From assembly GCF_028023555.1 (NCBI RefSeq), contig NZ_JAQIOY010000012.1:1-51848 (forward strand): DNA of 51,848 nt, in the 5' to 3' direction. The stretch comes from Thalassococcus_A lentus (GTDB lineage: Bacteria; Pseudomonadota; Alphaproteobacteria; Rhodobacterales; Rhodobacteraceae). The position numbers and the translations under genes were made by a program. The notes under the pieces are model-generated. The model did no database searches. It worked only from the letters and a program-made list of their open reading frames with translations, and was not told the origin of the DNA. Positions 18,330 to 27,867 of this stretch are shown here, one piece after another (position 1 is the first letter of the stretch; every line of letters begins with the position of its first letter).

Positions 18330-18971
18330 TCAGAAATGGTGCTCCAGCCAGCGCATTACCGGATCGGCAGATTGCGCCGCCTTGGTCAGGGCCGCAAGGG
18401 CATCTGATTGGAGCTGTTCATCAAGCCCGTCCTGCCAAACGACAAGGCTCTTGCGGCGTAGCAAGCCCGCGCGTGGATGCTCGGTGCTATGAGGCGGGGG
18501 TACTCTTTTGAGCTCGGCTTCGCTGGTTCGCCAAACCCCGGCATCCAGTATGGATGCCAGTTCCGCGCCATCGGGTTCGGCGATCAAATTGCGCCAGCGG
18601 ATTAACTGTTCCGGGGTGAATTGCATGATCCCCGCACCAAACGAGGCATAGTCCGGCGCAATGCCAAACATCCAGGCCCGCCCATCCGGAAGCGACCACA
18701 TCATATGCAGGTGGACGTGGTAAGGCGTCTTGTCCTCGGAAAACCGCAGATCCCGGTGAGGGCGGAACAGTTTGGTTTTGAGCCCCGCCCCATAAGAACG
18801 CGACAAGGGGACGGCCAGATCAGCCATCAGCCTTTCGGCTGGGCGTTTCAGGGTGTTGTCATAGCGGGTCTTGTTCTGTTTGAACCACGCACGCGAATTG
18901 TTTGCGGCCAGATCATCCAGAAAAGCCCGAGCGTCATTGAAAAGGTGTTTGGTCTCGACGGGGTGTGCCAT
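18330..18971 (-). CDS. DUF2461 family protein
   Basis: A 213-residue protein with the DUF2461 pattern: NNSRAWFKQNKTRYDN near the N-terminus, FRPHRDLRFSEDKTPYHVHLHMMW in the middle, and a C-terminal KRVPPPHSTEHPRAGLLRRKSL block. The function of the family is unknown. No signal peptide or membrane segment, so it is cytosolic. The ATG at 18971 is preferred because similarity begins just after it; the frame is open somewhat further upstream. Confidence 0.85.
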   Translation of the reverse strand: MAHPVETKHLFNDARAFLDDLAANNSRAWFKQNKTRYDNTLKRPAERLMADLAVPLSRSYGAGLKTKLFRPHRDLRFSEDKTPYHVHLHMMWSLPDGRAWMFGIAPDYASFGAGIMQFTPEQLIRWRNLIAEPDGAELASILDAGVWRTSEAELKRVPPPHSTEHPRAGLLRRKSLVVWQDGLDEQLQSDALAALTKAAQSADPVMRWLEHHF

Positions 18972-19078
18972 TGGCTGACTCCGGCGGGTGCAAAATGCTT
19001 GGGCGCGATTGTAGCACAAATTCGCCCATTATCGTGTTCCTTCTTGCCCGAAGGCGAGGAACCGCCTAGCTCAGTTAT

Positions 19079-19720
19079 ATGAACAGGCGTCATCTCATTT
19101 CATCGGCCATATTGGGTGCAGTGGTCTGCGTGCCTTTGGCACAGGCTCATCCTCATGTGTTTGTCGACAGCAGCCTGCGGATCTTTGTCGAAGATGGCCG
19201 GGCAAAATCGGTCGAAGTCACTTGGGTCTATGACGACTTCTTTTCGTTATTGATTTTTGAAGACATGCAGTTGGACCCCGACGGTGATGGTGTTCTGACC
19301 AAGGCCGAGCTGGGCCGACTTCGCGGCTTCGATTTCGAAGTCTGGCCCGAAGGGTTCGAGGGCGATCTATATGCCTATTCGAATGGCACAAAGCTGGACT
19401 TGGCGATGCCCGAAGTCACCGGAATCGCCGTGGATCAGGGGCGCATCGTGTCCCGACATGTGCGCCGTTTGCCGGATGTGCCTGCCGCGGGTCTCGAGTT
19501 GCAGCAGTACGATCCGACATACTACGTGGCCTATGCGCTGGATTCCAACGTGGTTGTCGAGGGTGGCTGCAGCGCTGCCGTCGAAAAATATGACCCGGAC
19601 GCGGCGGCCAAAGCGATAGAAGACGAGCTGAATTCAGTGCCTGAAGATGTTTTTGAACAGATGAAGGTCGGTATCCATTTTGCTGATTGGGTGCGGCTGT
19701 CATGCGATCCTTCCTCCTGA
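19079..19720 (+). CDS. DUF1007 family periplasmic protein
   Basis: A 213-residue exported protein with a signal peptide (MNRRHLISSAILGAVVCVPLAQA) and then HPHVFVDSSLRIFV, the DUF1007 hallmark; the histidines may bind metal. DPDGDGVLTKAEL resembles a calcium-binding EF-hand-like loop. It overlaps the start of the NicO-type metal transporter by 19 bp. DUF1007 and NicO genes are commonly paired, so a role in handling nickel, cobalt or zinc before or after transport is a fair inference. Confidence 0.85.
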   Translation: MNRRHLISSAILGAVVCVPLAQAHPHVFVDSSLRIFVEDGRAKSVEVTWVYDDFFSLLIFEDMQLDPDGDGVLTKAELGRLRGFDFEVWPEGFEGDLYAYSNGTKLDLAMPEVTGIAVDQGRIVSRHVRRLPDVPAAGLELQQYDPTYYVAYALDSNVVVEGGCSAAVEKYDPDAAAKAIEDELNSVPEDVFEQMKVGIHFADWVRLSCDPSS

Positions 19721-20673
19721 TTTTCGCCCTATGTGTTGTGGCGCTTGCTGTTTGGCTTTGGGGCTTTGGTGGGGCTGATGTTATCGGGTCGGCAGCTGCC
19801 GATGGTCAGCGCGATGCGCAAAACGCCATGGCGCGTGGCCTCAGGGCGCTGCGCGCGGGTGAGCCGGGGGCCATGCTGGCTTTGATGTCTGTTTGCTTCG
19901 CCTATGGCTTCTTTCATGCAGCAGGCCCTGGCCATGGCAAGATATTGATCGGCGGATACGGTGTCGCACGCCGTGTTCCGATCATGCGTTTGTCCGCTTT
20001 GGCAATTCTCTCTTCGCTTGCCCAGGCCGCAGCGGCCGTGCTGTTGGTCTACGGTTCGGTGTGGGTTCTCGGGTGGGGACGTACCGATATGGAAGGGGCC
20101 GCCGAACGGTTTTTCGCGCCAGTATCCTATGGGGCGATCGGTTTGATCGGAATGTGGCTGCTCTGGCGCGGGTTGTCCAAGCTGAGGTCTGCGCCGGCTG
20201 TTCACCATCATTCACATGACCATTCGCATGATCACGGCCACGATCACCCCCACGACCATGACCATTCTCACGACTCTGGAGGGCATGGGGATGTTTGCAG
20301 CACCTGCGGCCATGCTCATGGTCCAACCATCGAACAGGCGGCAGGGGCGACATCGCTGCGCAGTGCGATGGCGGTTATTCTGGCGGTTGCCATCCGTCCC
20401 TGCACCGGGGCGCTGTTCCTGCTGATCCTGACGTGGCGCATGGGTATCGAACTGGCTGGTATCGCCGGTGCATTTGCAATGGGATTGGGTACGGCCTCGG
20501 TCACCGTGGCCGTGGCGATTGCCGCAGTCACACTGCGGGAAGGAGCGTTGAACCGGCTGGCCGACGGGGTCGGCGGAAACGGCGGTCTCAGGATCTTGGG
20601 CTTGGTCGAAGCGGTGGCCGGTGCTGTTATTGCCGCGCTTGCCTTGCAATTGCTGCTGCGCACAGTGGCCTGA
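19702..20673 (+). CDS. NicO-family nickel/cobalt transporter
   Basis: A 323-residue membrane protein with about six helices. The conserved HAAGPGHGK motif (residues 73-81) is the metal-site signature of the NicO/RcnA superfamily. A cytoplasmic or periplasmic loop at about 172-200 is a run of His-Asp and His-Ser pairs (more than ten histidines) followed by CSTCGHAH, which probably chelates metal. IRPCTGALFLLIL is a second family motif. The ATG at 19702 lies inside the 3' end of the DUF1007 gene, so the pair is coupled. RcnA members export Ni/Co; others import; direction cannot be decided here. Confidence 0.87.
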   Translation: MRSFLLIFALCVVALAVWLWGFGGADVIGSAAADGQRDAQNAMARGLRALRAGEPGAMLALMSVCFAYGFFHAAGPGHGKILIGGYGVARRVPIMRLSALAILSSLAQAAAAVLLVYGSVWVLGWGRTDMEGAAERFFAPVSYGAIGLIGMWLLWRGLSKLRSAPAVHHHSHDHSHDHGHDHPHDHDHSHDSGGHGDVCSTCGHAHGPTIEQAAGATSLRSAMAVILAVAIRPCTGALFLLILTWRMGIELAGIAGAFAMGLGTASVTVAVAIAAVTLREGALNRLADGVGGNGGLRILGLVEAVAGAVIAALALQLLLRTVA

Positions 20674-20735
20674 TTGCCCCGGCTGTCAGAACGCACATGC
20701 TTGCACCGCTGATCGCAAAGCCCTAAGCACATTCA

Positions 20736-22097
20736 ATGTCCCAGACCCAGTTGAGTTTTTCCGGCCATACACGTGCCGTTTTGACGCTTGGCCTGCCGTT
20801 GGTCGGTGGGCATTTGGCGCAATTTGCCATTGGTTTGACAGACACGATCATGATCGGTTGGTACGGCGTTCCGGAACTGGCCGCACTGACCCTCGCGCAT
20901 TCTTATTTCTTTACGTTGCTCTTGCTTGGTTCCGGTTTCGCCTGGGCCATCATGCCGATGGTCGCAACCTATGCCGCCAAACAGGATGATCCTCAGATCC
21001 GGCGCGCTACGCGCATGGCGCTGTGGCTATCGGGCCTGTTTTTTGCGGTATTCATGCCGTTGCAGTGGTTTTCCGAGCCTATATTCCGCGCGCTTGGCCA
21101 AACCGATCAGATTTCTCAGATGGCGCAAAGCTATCTGCGTGTGGCCGGTTGGGGGATGCTGCCTGCTTTGGGTGTGATGGTTCTCAAAAGCTACCTGGCC
21201 GGATTGGAGCATACGCGAATCGTGCTCTGGATCACGCTGGCGGCTGCCGTCGCCAATGTGATTGCAAACTACGCTTTGATTTTCGGAAACTGGGGCGCGC
21301 CTGAACTGGGTATTGCCGGTGCCGGGCTGGCATCGGTTTCATCAAACATTGTCGCCTTGGTTCTGGTTGTTGCCTACGCATTGCGCAGGCTGCCGGAACA
21401 TCAGCTCTTTGTGCGCTTCTGGCGCCCGGATTGGGACATGTTCGCGCAGGTTTTCCGGCTTGGCTGGCCTATTGGGCTGACATCTTTGGCCGAGGTTGCC
21501 TTGTTTGCGGGATCTGCCGTTCTGATGGGATGGTTGGGCACAATCGCTTTGGCGGCACATGGCATTGCAATTCAGATCGCAACCGCGACATTCATGATTC
21601 AGTTGGGCTTATCGAACGCGGCTACCGTTCGAGCCGGCAACGCGCTGGGCAGAGGGGATGCCCGTCATTTGACGATGGGCGCCCGGGCGGTCCTCATGCT
21701 GGGCGCCATGGGTGTCGCTTTTTCCGTTTCGCTGTTTTTGCTCTTGCCCGAAACCTTGCTGGGCGCGTTTCTGGATCCCAGCGACCCAGATCGCGCCGCG
21801 ATCATCGAAATTGGTCGCGGATTGCTGATGATGGCAGCCCTGTTCCAGCTGGCGGATGCGGCGCAGGTTATTTTCCTTGGCCTTCTCAGAGGGCTGCAGG
21901 ATACGCGGGTTCCCATGATAATGGCTGCGGTGTCCTATTGGGGCGTTGGCATGCCAGCGGCGTGGTTATTGGCATTTCCCCTTGGTCTGGCAGGTGTGGG
22001 TGTTTGGCTGGGGTTGACGCTCGGACTGGCCGTTGCGGCCCTGCTACTCGGGATGCGATTTGTGACGGACGGACCGCGCCGCGTGGTTGCCGGCTGA
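20736..22097 (+). CDS. MATE-family multidrug/sodium antiporter
   Basis: A 453-residue inner-membrane protein with twelve predicted helices in two matching halves, each beginning with a PLVGGHLAQFAIGLTDTIMIG-type or PIGLTSLAEVALFAGSAVLMG-type segment. The pattern is that of the NorM branch, exporting cationic drugs in exchange for Na+ or H+. It follows the NicO gene on the same strand by 62 bp. The start at 20736 is followed directly by a short polar N-terminus and then the first helix, as expected. Confidence 0.9.
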   Translation: MSQTQLSFSGHTRAVLTLGLPLVGGHLAQFAIGLTDTIMIGWYGVPELAALTLAHSYFFTLLLLGSGFAWAIMPMVATYAAKQDDPQIRRATRMALWLSGLFFAVFMPLQWFSEPIFRALGQTDQISQMAQSYLRVAGWGMLPALGVMVLKSYLAGLEHTRIVLWITLAAAVANVIANYALIFGNWGAPELGIAGAGLASVSSNIVALVLVVAYALRRLPEHQLFVRFWRPDWDMFAQVFRLGWPIGLTSLAEVALFAGSAVLMGWLGTIALAAHGIAIQIATATFMIQLGLSNAATVRAGNALGRGDARHLTMGARAVLMLGAMGVAFSVSLFLLLPETLLGAFLDPSDPDRAAIIEIGRGLLMMAALFQLADAAQVIFLGLLRGLQDTRVPMIMAAVSYWGVGMPAAWLLAFPLGLAGVGVWLGLTLGLAVAALLLGMRFVTDGPRRVVAG

Positions 22098-22115
22098 GCC
22101 AAACCCACCGAAGGA

Positions 22116-23663
22116 TCAGGTAAACAGCACCTCGGTTTCGACGGCGCCCACTGCAGTCGCCAAAGAGTTAAACCGCGCTTCGGTCACCTCGCCGTAGAGC
22201 GGTGCCGCATGTTCGGCCAGATGCAAGCGCAGCGTTTTGGTCTTGGACTGCCATTCCAACCGGGCCTGCCGTTGGTCTTCGTCAACCATCCAAAGCATCG
22301 CCCCGAAACGCAGGGCCTTGCCCAAGACTTCTGCATGCTGCTGGGCCTCTGCACTGATCAGATCGTACAGGCCCTCAAAGCGTGTGCCTTCGCGCTTGTT
22401 GCGGTAACGGTGCAGCAGGGCCAGTCCCAAAAAGATCCGTTCCGAGTGTTTTAGGCCCCCCAGATTGGCGCGGGTTGCATAGTCAAAACAGACTTCTGCC
22501 CGATAGTCCGGGTGCGCACGCCAGCTGACATCGTGTAACAAACAGGCGGCTTTGACCAAGCGCAAGCGATCAGCCACATCATCGCGGAACAGTGGCAGAA
22601 TAAACTTGTAAAGCGCGCGCCCAAAGCCCGGCAGGCGCGCATCCTTGCGTTCCGCAAACCGGCAGGCCTCGATCAGGGGATCACGCTGCCGCAGGTCATC
22701 CGGCATTTGTTCATAGAGCATACCTTCACGGATGCCGTATGATGAAATGGCAATGTCTTTTGGCCGGAATGTATCGATCAGCGGGCCCAACACTTCGCAG
22801 GCATAGGGCACCAGCGCCATACGTGAGCTGGAAATGCCGCAAACCGAGCGCAGTTGTTCGAGATCCTGATCCTGCACAAAGGCAATGGTGTCGCGCACTG
22901 CCTGAGCATCCATTCGATATTCATGTAAAACATGCAGCGGGTATCCGCGCCGCTCCATGTCGATGCGCGCCAAGGCCCTCCAACTGCCGCCTACTAGAAA
23001 CAGGCGATCACGCTGTGAGCCCATGTGCTCCTTGAGGCTGGCCATCTCGGCGGCGACATAATCGGCGCGTGCGTGCGCGCCACCGTCCAGATCCTTGAAC
23101 TTGAGAGGCCCAAGCGCCGAAGTGATCCGTTTACCGACTTCACCGCCCTGAATTTCAGCAAGCTCCATGGACGAGCCGCCAATGTCGCAGACCAGTCCAA
23201 AGGATCCCGGCCATCCCAGTAGAACGCCCTGTGCCGAAAGCCGGGCCTCTTCCTCGCCATCAATCACATAGATCGTCAGGCCGGTTTCGGCCTCCAGCTC
23301 TTTGCGAAAACTCTCGCCATCTTCGGCCTCGCGCATGGCTGCTGTTGCCACGATGCTCAGCAAGGGCAGTTCCATGCTTTCGGCCAGCAGTTTGAACCGC
23401 GCCAGAGCGGACCGTGCGCGTTCTTTGCCTTCGGGGTTCAGGCGGCCCGTCTCACGCATGCCTTCGCCAAGGCCGCACATGATTTTTTCGTTATAGAAAT
23501 ACGCCGGGCTGCGCGCCGCGCCGTTGAAGACAACCAGGCGAACAGAGTTGGAGCCAATGTCGACGACGCCGACGCGGGACAGGGCCCGCGTTTTCGGATC
23601 GTCGAACAGCGGCTTGCCAAATGGAGTCCATTCGCCGGTTTCAGAGGGGTCGTGTCCGTCCAT
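22116..23663 (-). CDS. ppx: Exopolyphosphatase
   Basis: A 515-residue Ppx/GppA phosphatase that removes terminal phosphates from polyphosphate, and possibly hydrolyses pppGpp. The ASKHA fold motifs VGVVDIGSNSVRLVVF (residues 31-46) and VCDIGGSSMELAEI are present, with the C-terminal HD-like part containing CLLHDVSWRAHPDYR. It is 98 bp downstream of ppk on the same strand, the usual alphaproteobacterial order, so synthesis and breakdown of polyphosphate are encoded together. Confidence 0.92.
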   Translation of the reverse strand: MDGHDPSETGEWTPFGKPLFDDPKTRALSRVGVVDIGSNSVRLVVFNGAARSPAYFYNEKIMCGLGEGMRETGRLNPEGKERARSALARFKLLAESMELPLLSIVATAAMREAEDGESFRKELEAETGLTIYVIDGEEEARLSAQGVLLGWPGSFGLVCDIGGSSMELAEIQGGEVGKRITSALGPLKFKDLDGGAHARADYVAAEMASLKEHMGSQRDRLFLVGGSWRALARIDMERRGYPLHVLHEYRMDAQAVRDTIAFVQDQDLEQLRSVCGISSSRMALVPYACEVLGPLIDTFRPKDIAISSYGIREGMLYEQMPDDLRQRDPLIEACRFAERKDARLPGFGRALYKFILPLFRDDVADRLRLVKAACLLHDVSWRAHPDYRAEVCFDYATRANLGGLKHSERIFLGLALLHRYRNKREGTRFEGLYDLISAEAQQHAEVLGKALRFGAMLWMVDEDQRQARLEWQSKTKTLRLHLAEHAAPLYGEVTEARFNSLATAVGAVETEVLFT

Positions 23664-23761
23664 GGCAGCCTCATAGGTGTTAAGGGAACCATGACAACCA
23701 GCAGCGATATCGTCAAGAAACGGTGCGCCATTGTCTGCATCATTTGACGAAAAGATTGGTC

Positions 23762-25939
23762 TTAGCCGTCTTCCGTATGCGTCAGCTTTGGTACATCTGC
23801 GGCGCCCGCGGATCCCCGGCCCGACAGCGACGGGTTTTCCATGAAAAACCTATGGCAGTTGAAGGAAAATTCGCCCTCGGGCAACACATGTCGCACGAAA
23901 TCACCAGAGGGGGTCATCAACCAGCTTTGCGCGGTGTCAGCCAGATTGGCGGCCATGATCTGACTGACGATCTGCGCTTTTACCGTGGGGTTGTTGATTT
24001 CCACGGCTGTTTCCACCCGCCGGTTCAGGTTGCGACCCATCCAGTCTGCTGAGGAAATGAATACACGTGCCTTTTTGTGCGGCAGCCCATGACCATTGCC
24101 AAAGCAAATGATACGCGAATGTTCGAGATACCGACCGACAATGGACTTAACCCGGATATTCTCGGACAGGCCCTTGATCCCGGCGCGCAGACCGCAAATG
24201 CCACGAACGACGCAATCGATTTTCACGCCTGCCTGACTGGCAGCATAGAGTGCGTCGATCATGTCCGGCTCAATCAGTGAGTTCATCTTGAGCCAGATTT
24301 GCGCGGGTTTTCCTGCCCGTGCATGGGCTGCTTCGGCCTCGATCAGCGCCAGCATTCCGGTCTTGAGAGAGTGCGGCGAAATAAACAGGTTTTCGAGCCC
24401 CTCGGGCTGCGCATAGCCGGACAGGTAATTGAAGACTTTCGAAGCATCGCGGCCAAGCGCTGGATCACAGGTAAAGAAACTCAGATCCGTGTAAACCTTG
24501 GCTGTGATCGGGTGGTAGTTTCCGGTCCCGTAGTGGGTGTAGGTCACCAGTTTTTCACCTTCGCGGCGTACGACCGTGCTGATCTTGGCATGGGTTTTCC
24601 AATCCAGAAAACCATAGACCACATGAGCCCCCGACCGTTCCAGACGGCGCGACTGCCGGATGTTCGCAGCTTCGTCGAAACGAGCCTTGAGCTCAACAAG
24701 GGCCGTTACCGATTTCCCCTCTTCCGCCGCCTCGCAAAGCGCTTCGACGATCGGCGAATTCCGCGATGTCCGGTAAAGTGTCTGCTTGATTGCGACGACG
24801 TCGGGATCGCGCGCAGCCTGATTGAGAAAGCGCACCACCATGTCGAAGGTTTCATAGGGGTGATGCAGCAGCATGTCCTTTTGCGCGATGGCGTCGAACA
24901 TGTCGCCCTCGTGATCCTGAACCCGTTCCGGAACGCGCGGTGTGAACTGTGGCCATAGCAAATCGGGGCGGTCTTCCAAAACCAGTTCGCTGAGGTTCGC
25001 CATGCCGATCATGCCATCCAGTTCGATGACTTCCTCGTCGCGAACATGAAGCTCGCGCATGACAATCTTGCGCAGCCCCTTTGGCGCACCTTTGGAAATC
25101 GTCAGCCGCACCACTTCGCCGCGGCGGCGGCGTTTCAAGGCAACTTCGAATTCGCGCACAAGATCTTCGGCTTCTTCTTCGACTTCCAGATCGCTGTCGC
25201 GCAAAACACGAAATCCGAAATGGTTTTTTGCAATGTAGCCCGGAAACAGGCTGTCCACGTGCAGCAGCAACACGTCTTCAAGTCTGATGAACCGATGTTC
25301 GCCTTCGGGGGCTGGCAGCGCCATAAAGCGGTCAATCTGGGCCGGGATTGGCAGCAGGGCCTGCAAAGTGTTCTTGTCCCGAACCCTCTCGAGTTGAAGC
25401 GCAAGGCAATAACCCATGTTTGCGATGAACGGGAACGGGTGTGCAGGGTCGATCGCCAGTGGCGACAAAACTGGAAAAACCTTGTCGAGAAACGCCTGCG
25501 CCAGATGCGATTTGTCCGCTTTGTCCAGAGTGTCCTTATCGACAAGACTGATGCGCTCAGCCTGCATTAGCGCTTCCAACTCACGCAGAACATTTTGCTG
25601 TTTGGCCATCAATCGGCGCGCGTTGTCATCAATCAGCACAAGTTGTTCGGCGGGGCTAAGCCCATCGGCTGCCGGGGTGGTATTGCCGGCCTGCGCCAGT
25701 TCGCGCAGGCCTGCCACACGCACCGTGTAGAATTCATCGAGATTGGTGGCCGAAATGGACAGGAACCGCAGCCGTTCCAGCAAGGGCACCTTTGGGTTCT
25801 CGGCCTCTTCCAGAACGCGCCAGTTAAAGCCCAGCCAGCTTAGTTCACGATTGAAAAAGCGGCCGGGGCCGGTGGGATCGAAATCCTGCAATTCGGATGG
25901 GGCCGCCAGCGGGGCGGCAAGAAAATCAGCCTGTTTCAT
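23762..25939 (-). CDS. ppk: Polyphosphate kinase 1
   Basis: A 725-residue enzyme that polymerises the gamma phosphate of ATP into polyphosphate at the inner membrane. FFNRELSWLGFNWRVLEEA starts the N-terminal domain. The catalytic domains contain GGx-like KARFDEAANIRQSRRLERSGAHVVYG, KVYTDLSFFT and the C-terminal FGNGHGLPHKKARVFISSADWMGRNLNRRVE block. ATG at 25939 is chosen (MKQADFLAA); the frame has an in-frame TTG three codons earlier. Located between hda and ppx on the minus strand. Confidence 0.95.
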   Translation of the reverse strand: MKQADFLAAPLAAPSELQDFDPTGPGRFFNRELSWLGFNWRVLEEAENPKVPLLERLRFLSISATNLDEFYTVRVAGLRELAQAGNTTPAADGLSPAEQLVLIDDNARRLMAKQQNVLRELEALMQAERISLVDKDTLDKADKSHLAQAFLDKVFPVLSPLAIDPAHPFPFIANMGYCLALQLERVRDKNTLQALLPIPAQIDRFMALPAPEGEHRFIRLEDVLLLHVDSLFPGYIAKNHFGFRVLRDSDLEVEEEAEDLVREFEVALKRRRRGEVVRLTISKGAPKGLRKIVMRELHVRDEEVIELDGMIGMANLSELVLEDRPDLLWPQFTPRVPERVQDHEGDMFDAIAQKDMLLHHPYETFDMVVRFLNQAARDPDVVAIKQTLYRTSRNSPIVEALCEAAEEGKSVTALVELKARFDEAANIRQSRRLERSGAHVVYGFLDWKTHAKISTVVRREGEKLVTYTHYGTGNYHPITAKVYTDLSFFTCDPALGRDASKVFNYLSGYAQPEGLENLFISPHSLKTGMLALIEAEAAHARAGKPAQIWLKMNSLIEPDMIDALYAASQAGVKIDCVVRGICGLRAGIKGLSENIRVKSIVGRYLEHSRIICFGNGHGLPHKKARVFISSADWMGRNLNRRVETAVEINNPTVKAQIVSQIMAANLADTAQSWLMTPSGDFVRHVLPEGEFSFNCHRFFMENPSLSGRGSAGAADVPKLTHTEDG

Positions 25940-25986
25940 GCGAAGCAAACTGCCCCGCGCAAATGTTGATCGTGTGTGTGCATAAC

Positions 25987-26688
25987 TCAGTCATGCCTTG
26001 TCGGGCCGTCTTGTTCAAGCTCTGCCAGCACGGATCGCGCCAGTGGACGGGTGACACCGCCCCCCCGCCCAAGCGCCGCACGGTCGAGCCGGTGAACCAA
26101 TTCGAGGGCAGCGGCATAGCTGCGTGGCATGTGCCCGGCCAGAAAGGGAATGACATCTGGCGAGGGAACAATCTGACGATCTGCGAACAGTTTGGCCAGC
26201 AGGGCTGTCAGCAGCATGTCGTCTGGCTGCGGCAGGTCCGCGCCCTGCGCGCCGAGCATACGGCTTTTGAGATCGGGCAGCACCAAGTCCCATTGCAGCG
26301 CCGGGTTCTGAGCCGTCAGCAACAATGCATGACCCTCTGCCAGAACGAGGTTGTGCAAATGAAAGAGCGCTTCTTCGGCAGCAGAGTTGCCTGCAATCTG
26401 TTCCACGTCTTCAACACAGACCGGTGATGTTGAGACGGCTGGGATATCCGCGTTGGGCAGATCGGTGGCCCGTATGATGGTTGCGCCTGACAAGGCCGCC
26501 CAGACATGGGCCAGATGCGTCTTGCCCGACCCGGACGGACCGGTGAGGATGAATTTGCGGGCTGGCCAGTTTTGCCAGCCTTCGACGAGCGCAACCGCCA
26601 TGGCATTGGCGGGCGTGACGAAAAAGTCTTCGCGCCCCAGCGCGGTCCGGACCGGCAGGGGCAGGGGCAATTGACGGGGGTCGCTCAT
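25987..26688 (-). CDS. hda: DnaA-related regulatory ATPase, Hda-type
   Basis: A 233-residue AAA+ protein related to the DnaA central domain. An N-terminal QLPLPLPV is a beta-clamp-binding motif of the Hda type. Walker A is TGPSGSGKTHLAHVW (residues ~49-63), the Walker B region is VCVEDVEQ, and there is an arginine-finger segment near the C-terminus. In E. coli Hda with the clamp stimulates DnaA-ATP hydrolysis and limits re-initiation of replication; alphaproteobacterial HdaA does the same. It overlaps the AI-2E permease gene by 4 bp (ATGA). Confidence 0.9.
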   Translation of the reverse strand: MSDPRQLPLPLPVRTALGREDFFVTPANAMAVALVEGWQNWPARKFILTGPSGSGKTHLAHVWAALSGATIIRATDLPNADIPAVSTSPVCVEDVEQIAGNSAAEEALFHLHNLVLAEGHALLLTAQNPALQWDLVLPDLKSRMLGAQGADLPQPDDMLLTALLAKLFADRQIVPSPDVIPFLAGHMPRSYAAALELVHRLDRAALGRGGGVTRPLARSVLAELEQDGPTRHD

Positions 26689-27767
26689 GGCTGGTCTTGC
26701 TCTTGCGCTCCGCGCCCGTCGAGGCCTTTGTAGAGGCGGCTATCGGTGTATTGCTTGGCCACAAAGCGCGTGATGACGCCAAGCGCGGCAGCCAGCGGAA
26801 CAGCAACCAGCATTCCGACAAATCCAAACAGGGACCCAAAAACCGACAGGGCCAGCAACAGCCAAACGGGGTGCAGGCCGATGCTTGAGCCAACCCAGCG
26901 CGGGGTCAAAACGTTGCCTTCGATGAACTGCCCGGATTGGAAAATGGCCCAGACCAGAACAATCCAGTGCCATTCGCCCCAGAACTGGAACAGCGCCAGA
27001 CCAATCGCCAGAGCGCCCCCCACCAAAGCGCCAACGTAGGGAATGAAGGTCAACAATCCTGCAACCACGCCGACGACCAGCCCAAAGTTCAATCCCACGA
27101 GCCAAAGCGTTGCGGCATAGTAGATTCCCAGAACCATACAGACCGACCCCATGCCCCGGACAAAGCCGGCCAGTACGGTGTCGATGTCTTTGGCAAGTTT
27201 GCGAATGACAGGCGCATGATCGCGGGGCAGCAATTCGTCAATCCGCTCGATCATGTTGTCCCAGTCAAGCAGCATGTAGACAGCCACGACCGGAACAATC
27301 ACGAACAGAAGAACAATGTTGATGACCGAAGCTGCAGAACTCAGCGCGGTGTTCAGCAATTCTCCGCCGCGATCGCGGATCGTTTCACCCAGTCGGGCAA
27401 TGGTTTCGTTCAGAACCGATCCTTCATCCATCACGCTGGGAAAGCGTGAGGCAAGAAAGGCCTGCAGGTCACTGAACAGTTTGGGTGCGAATTCGACCAA
27501 GGCCAGCGCCTGACTGACAAGCGTTGGTATGACGGCCAAGGCCAGAACAACAAAGGCCAAAAGTGCCAAGACCGTTATGATCGTTGTGGCGATCGCACGG
27601 GAAAACCCCATGCGCTCAAGCCTGTCCGCAACCGGGTCAAGGAAATAGGCAATCGCGCCGCCCAGCACGAAAGGCAGCAGAACGTCGCCAAGGAACCAAA
27701 GCACAACGGCAAAAACCGCCGTCGCTCCGCCCCAGTATTTTAGCTGATCTTTGACCGGTAAGGCCAT
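26685..27767 (-). CDS. AI-2E family transporter (permease)
   Basis: A 360-residue membrane protein with about eight helices. WFLGDVLLPFVLGGAIAYFLDPVADRLERMG at the N-terminus and FIPYVGALVGGALAIGLALFQFW plus GNVLTPRWVGSSIGLHPVWLLLAL in the second half are the family hallmarks. Members include putative AI-2 exporters and Na+/H+ antiporters; the substrate is not predictable. It lies directly upstream of hda in the same transcript, an arrangement often conserved in this group. ATG at 27767 is chosen because similarity begins at ALPVKDQLKYW. Confidence 0.88.
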   Translation of the reverse strand: MALPVKDQLKYWGGATAVFAVVLWFLGDVLLPFVLGGAIAYFLDPVADRLERMGFSRAIATTIITVLALLAFVVLALAVIPTLVSQALALVEFAPKLFSDLQAFLASRFPSVMDEGSVLNETIARLGETIRDRGGELLNTALSSAASVINIVLLFVIVPVVAVYMLLDWDNMIERIDELLPRDHAPVIRKLAKDIDTVLAGFVRGMGSVCMVLGIYYAATLWLVGLNFGLVVGVVAGLLTFIPYVGALVGGALAIGLALFQFWGEWHWIVLVWAIFQSGQFIEGNVLTPRWVGSSIGLHPVWLLLALSVFGSLFGFVGMLVAVPLAAALGVITRFVAKQYTDSRLYKGLDGRGAQEQDQP

Positions 27768-27867
27768 GGCTGCTCCTGTATGCCTTTCTCTACATCGCGC
27801 TTTCGGCAATCTGTTTCAAGTCCGTGTTGCGTGATGCCGGGCTTTCGGTGCCCTTGGATTTATCCTG

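Noticed and set aside
20216..20300. Repeat-like CATGAC/CACGAC stretch as a DNA repeat
   Set aside because: It encodes the His-rich metal-binding loop of the NicO transporter, so the repetition reflects protein sequence.
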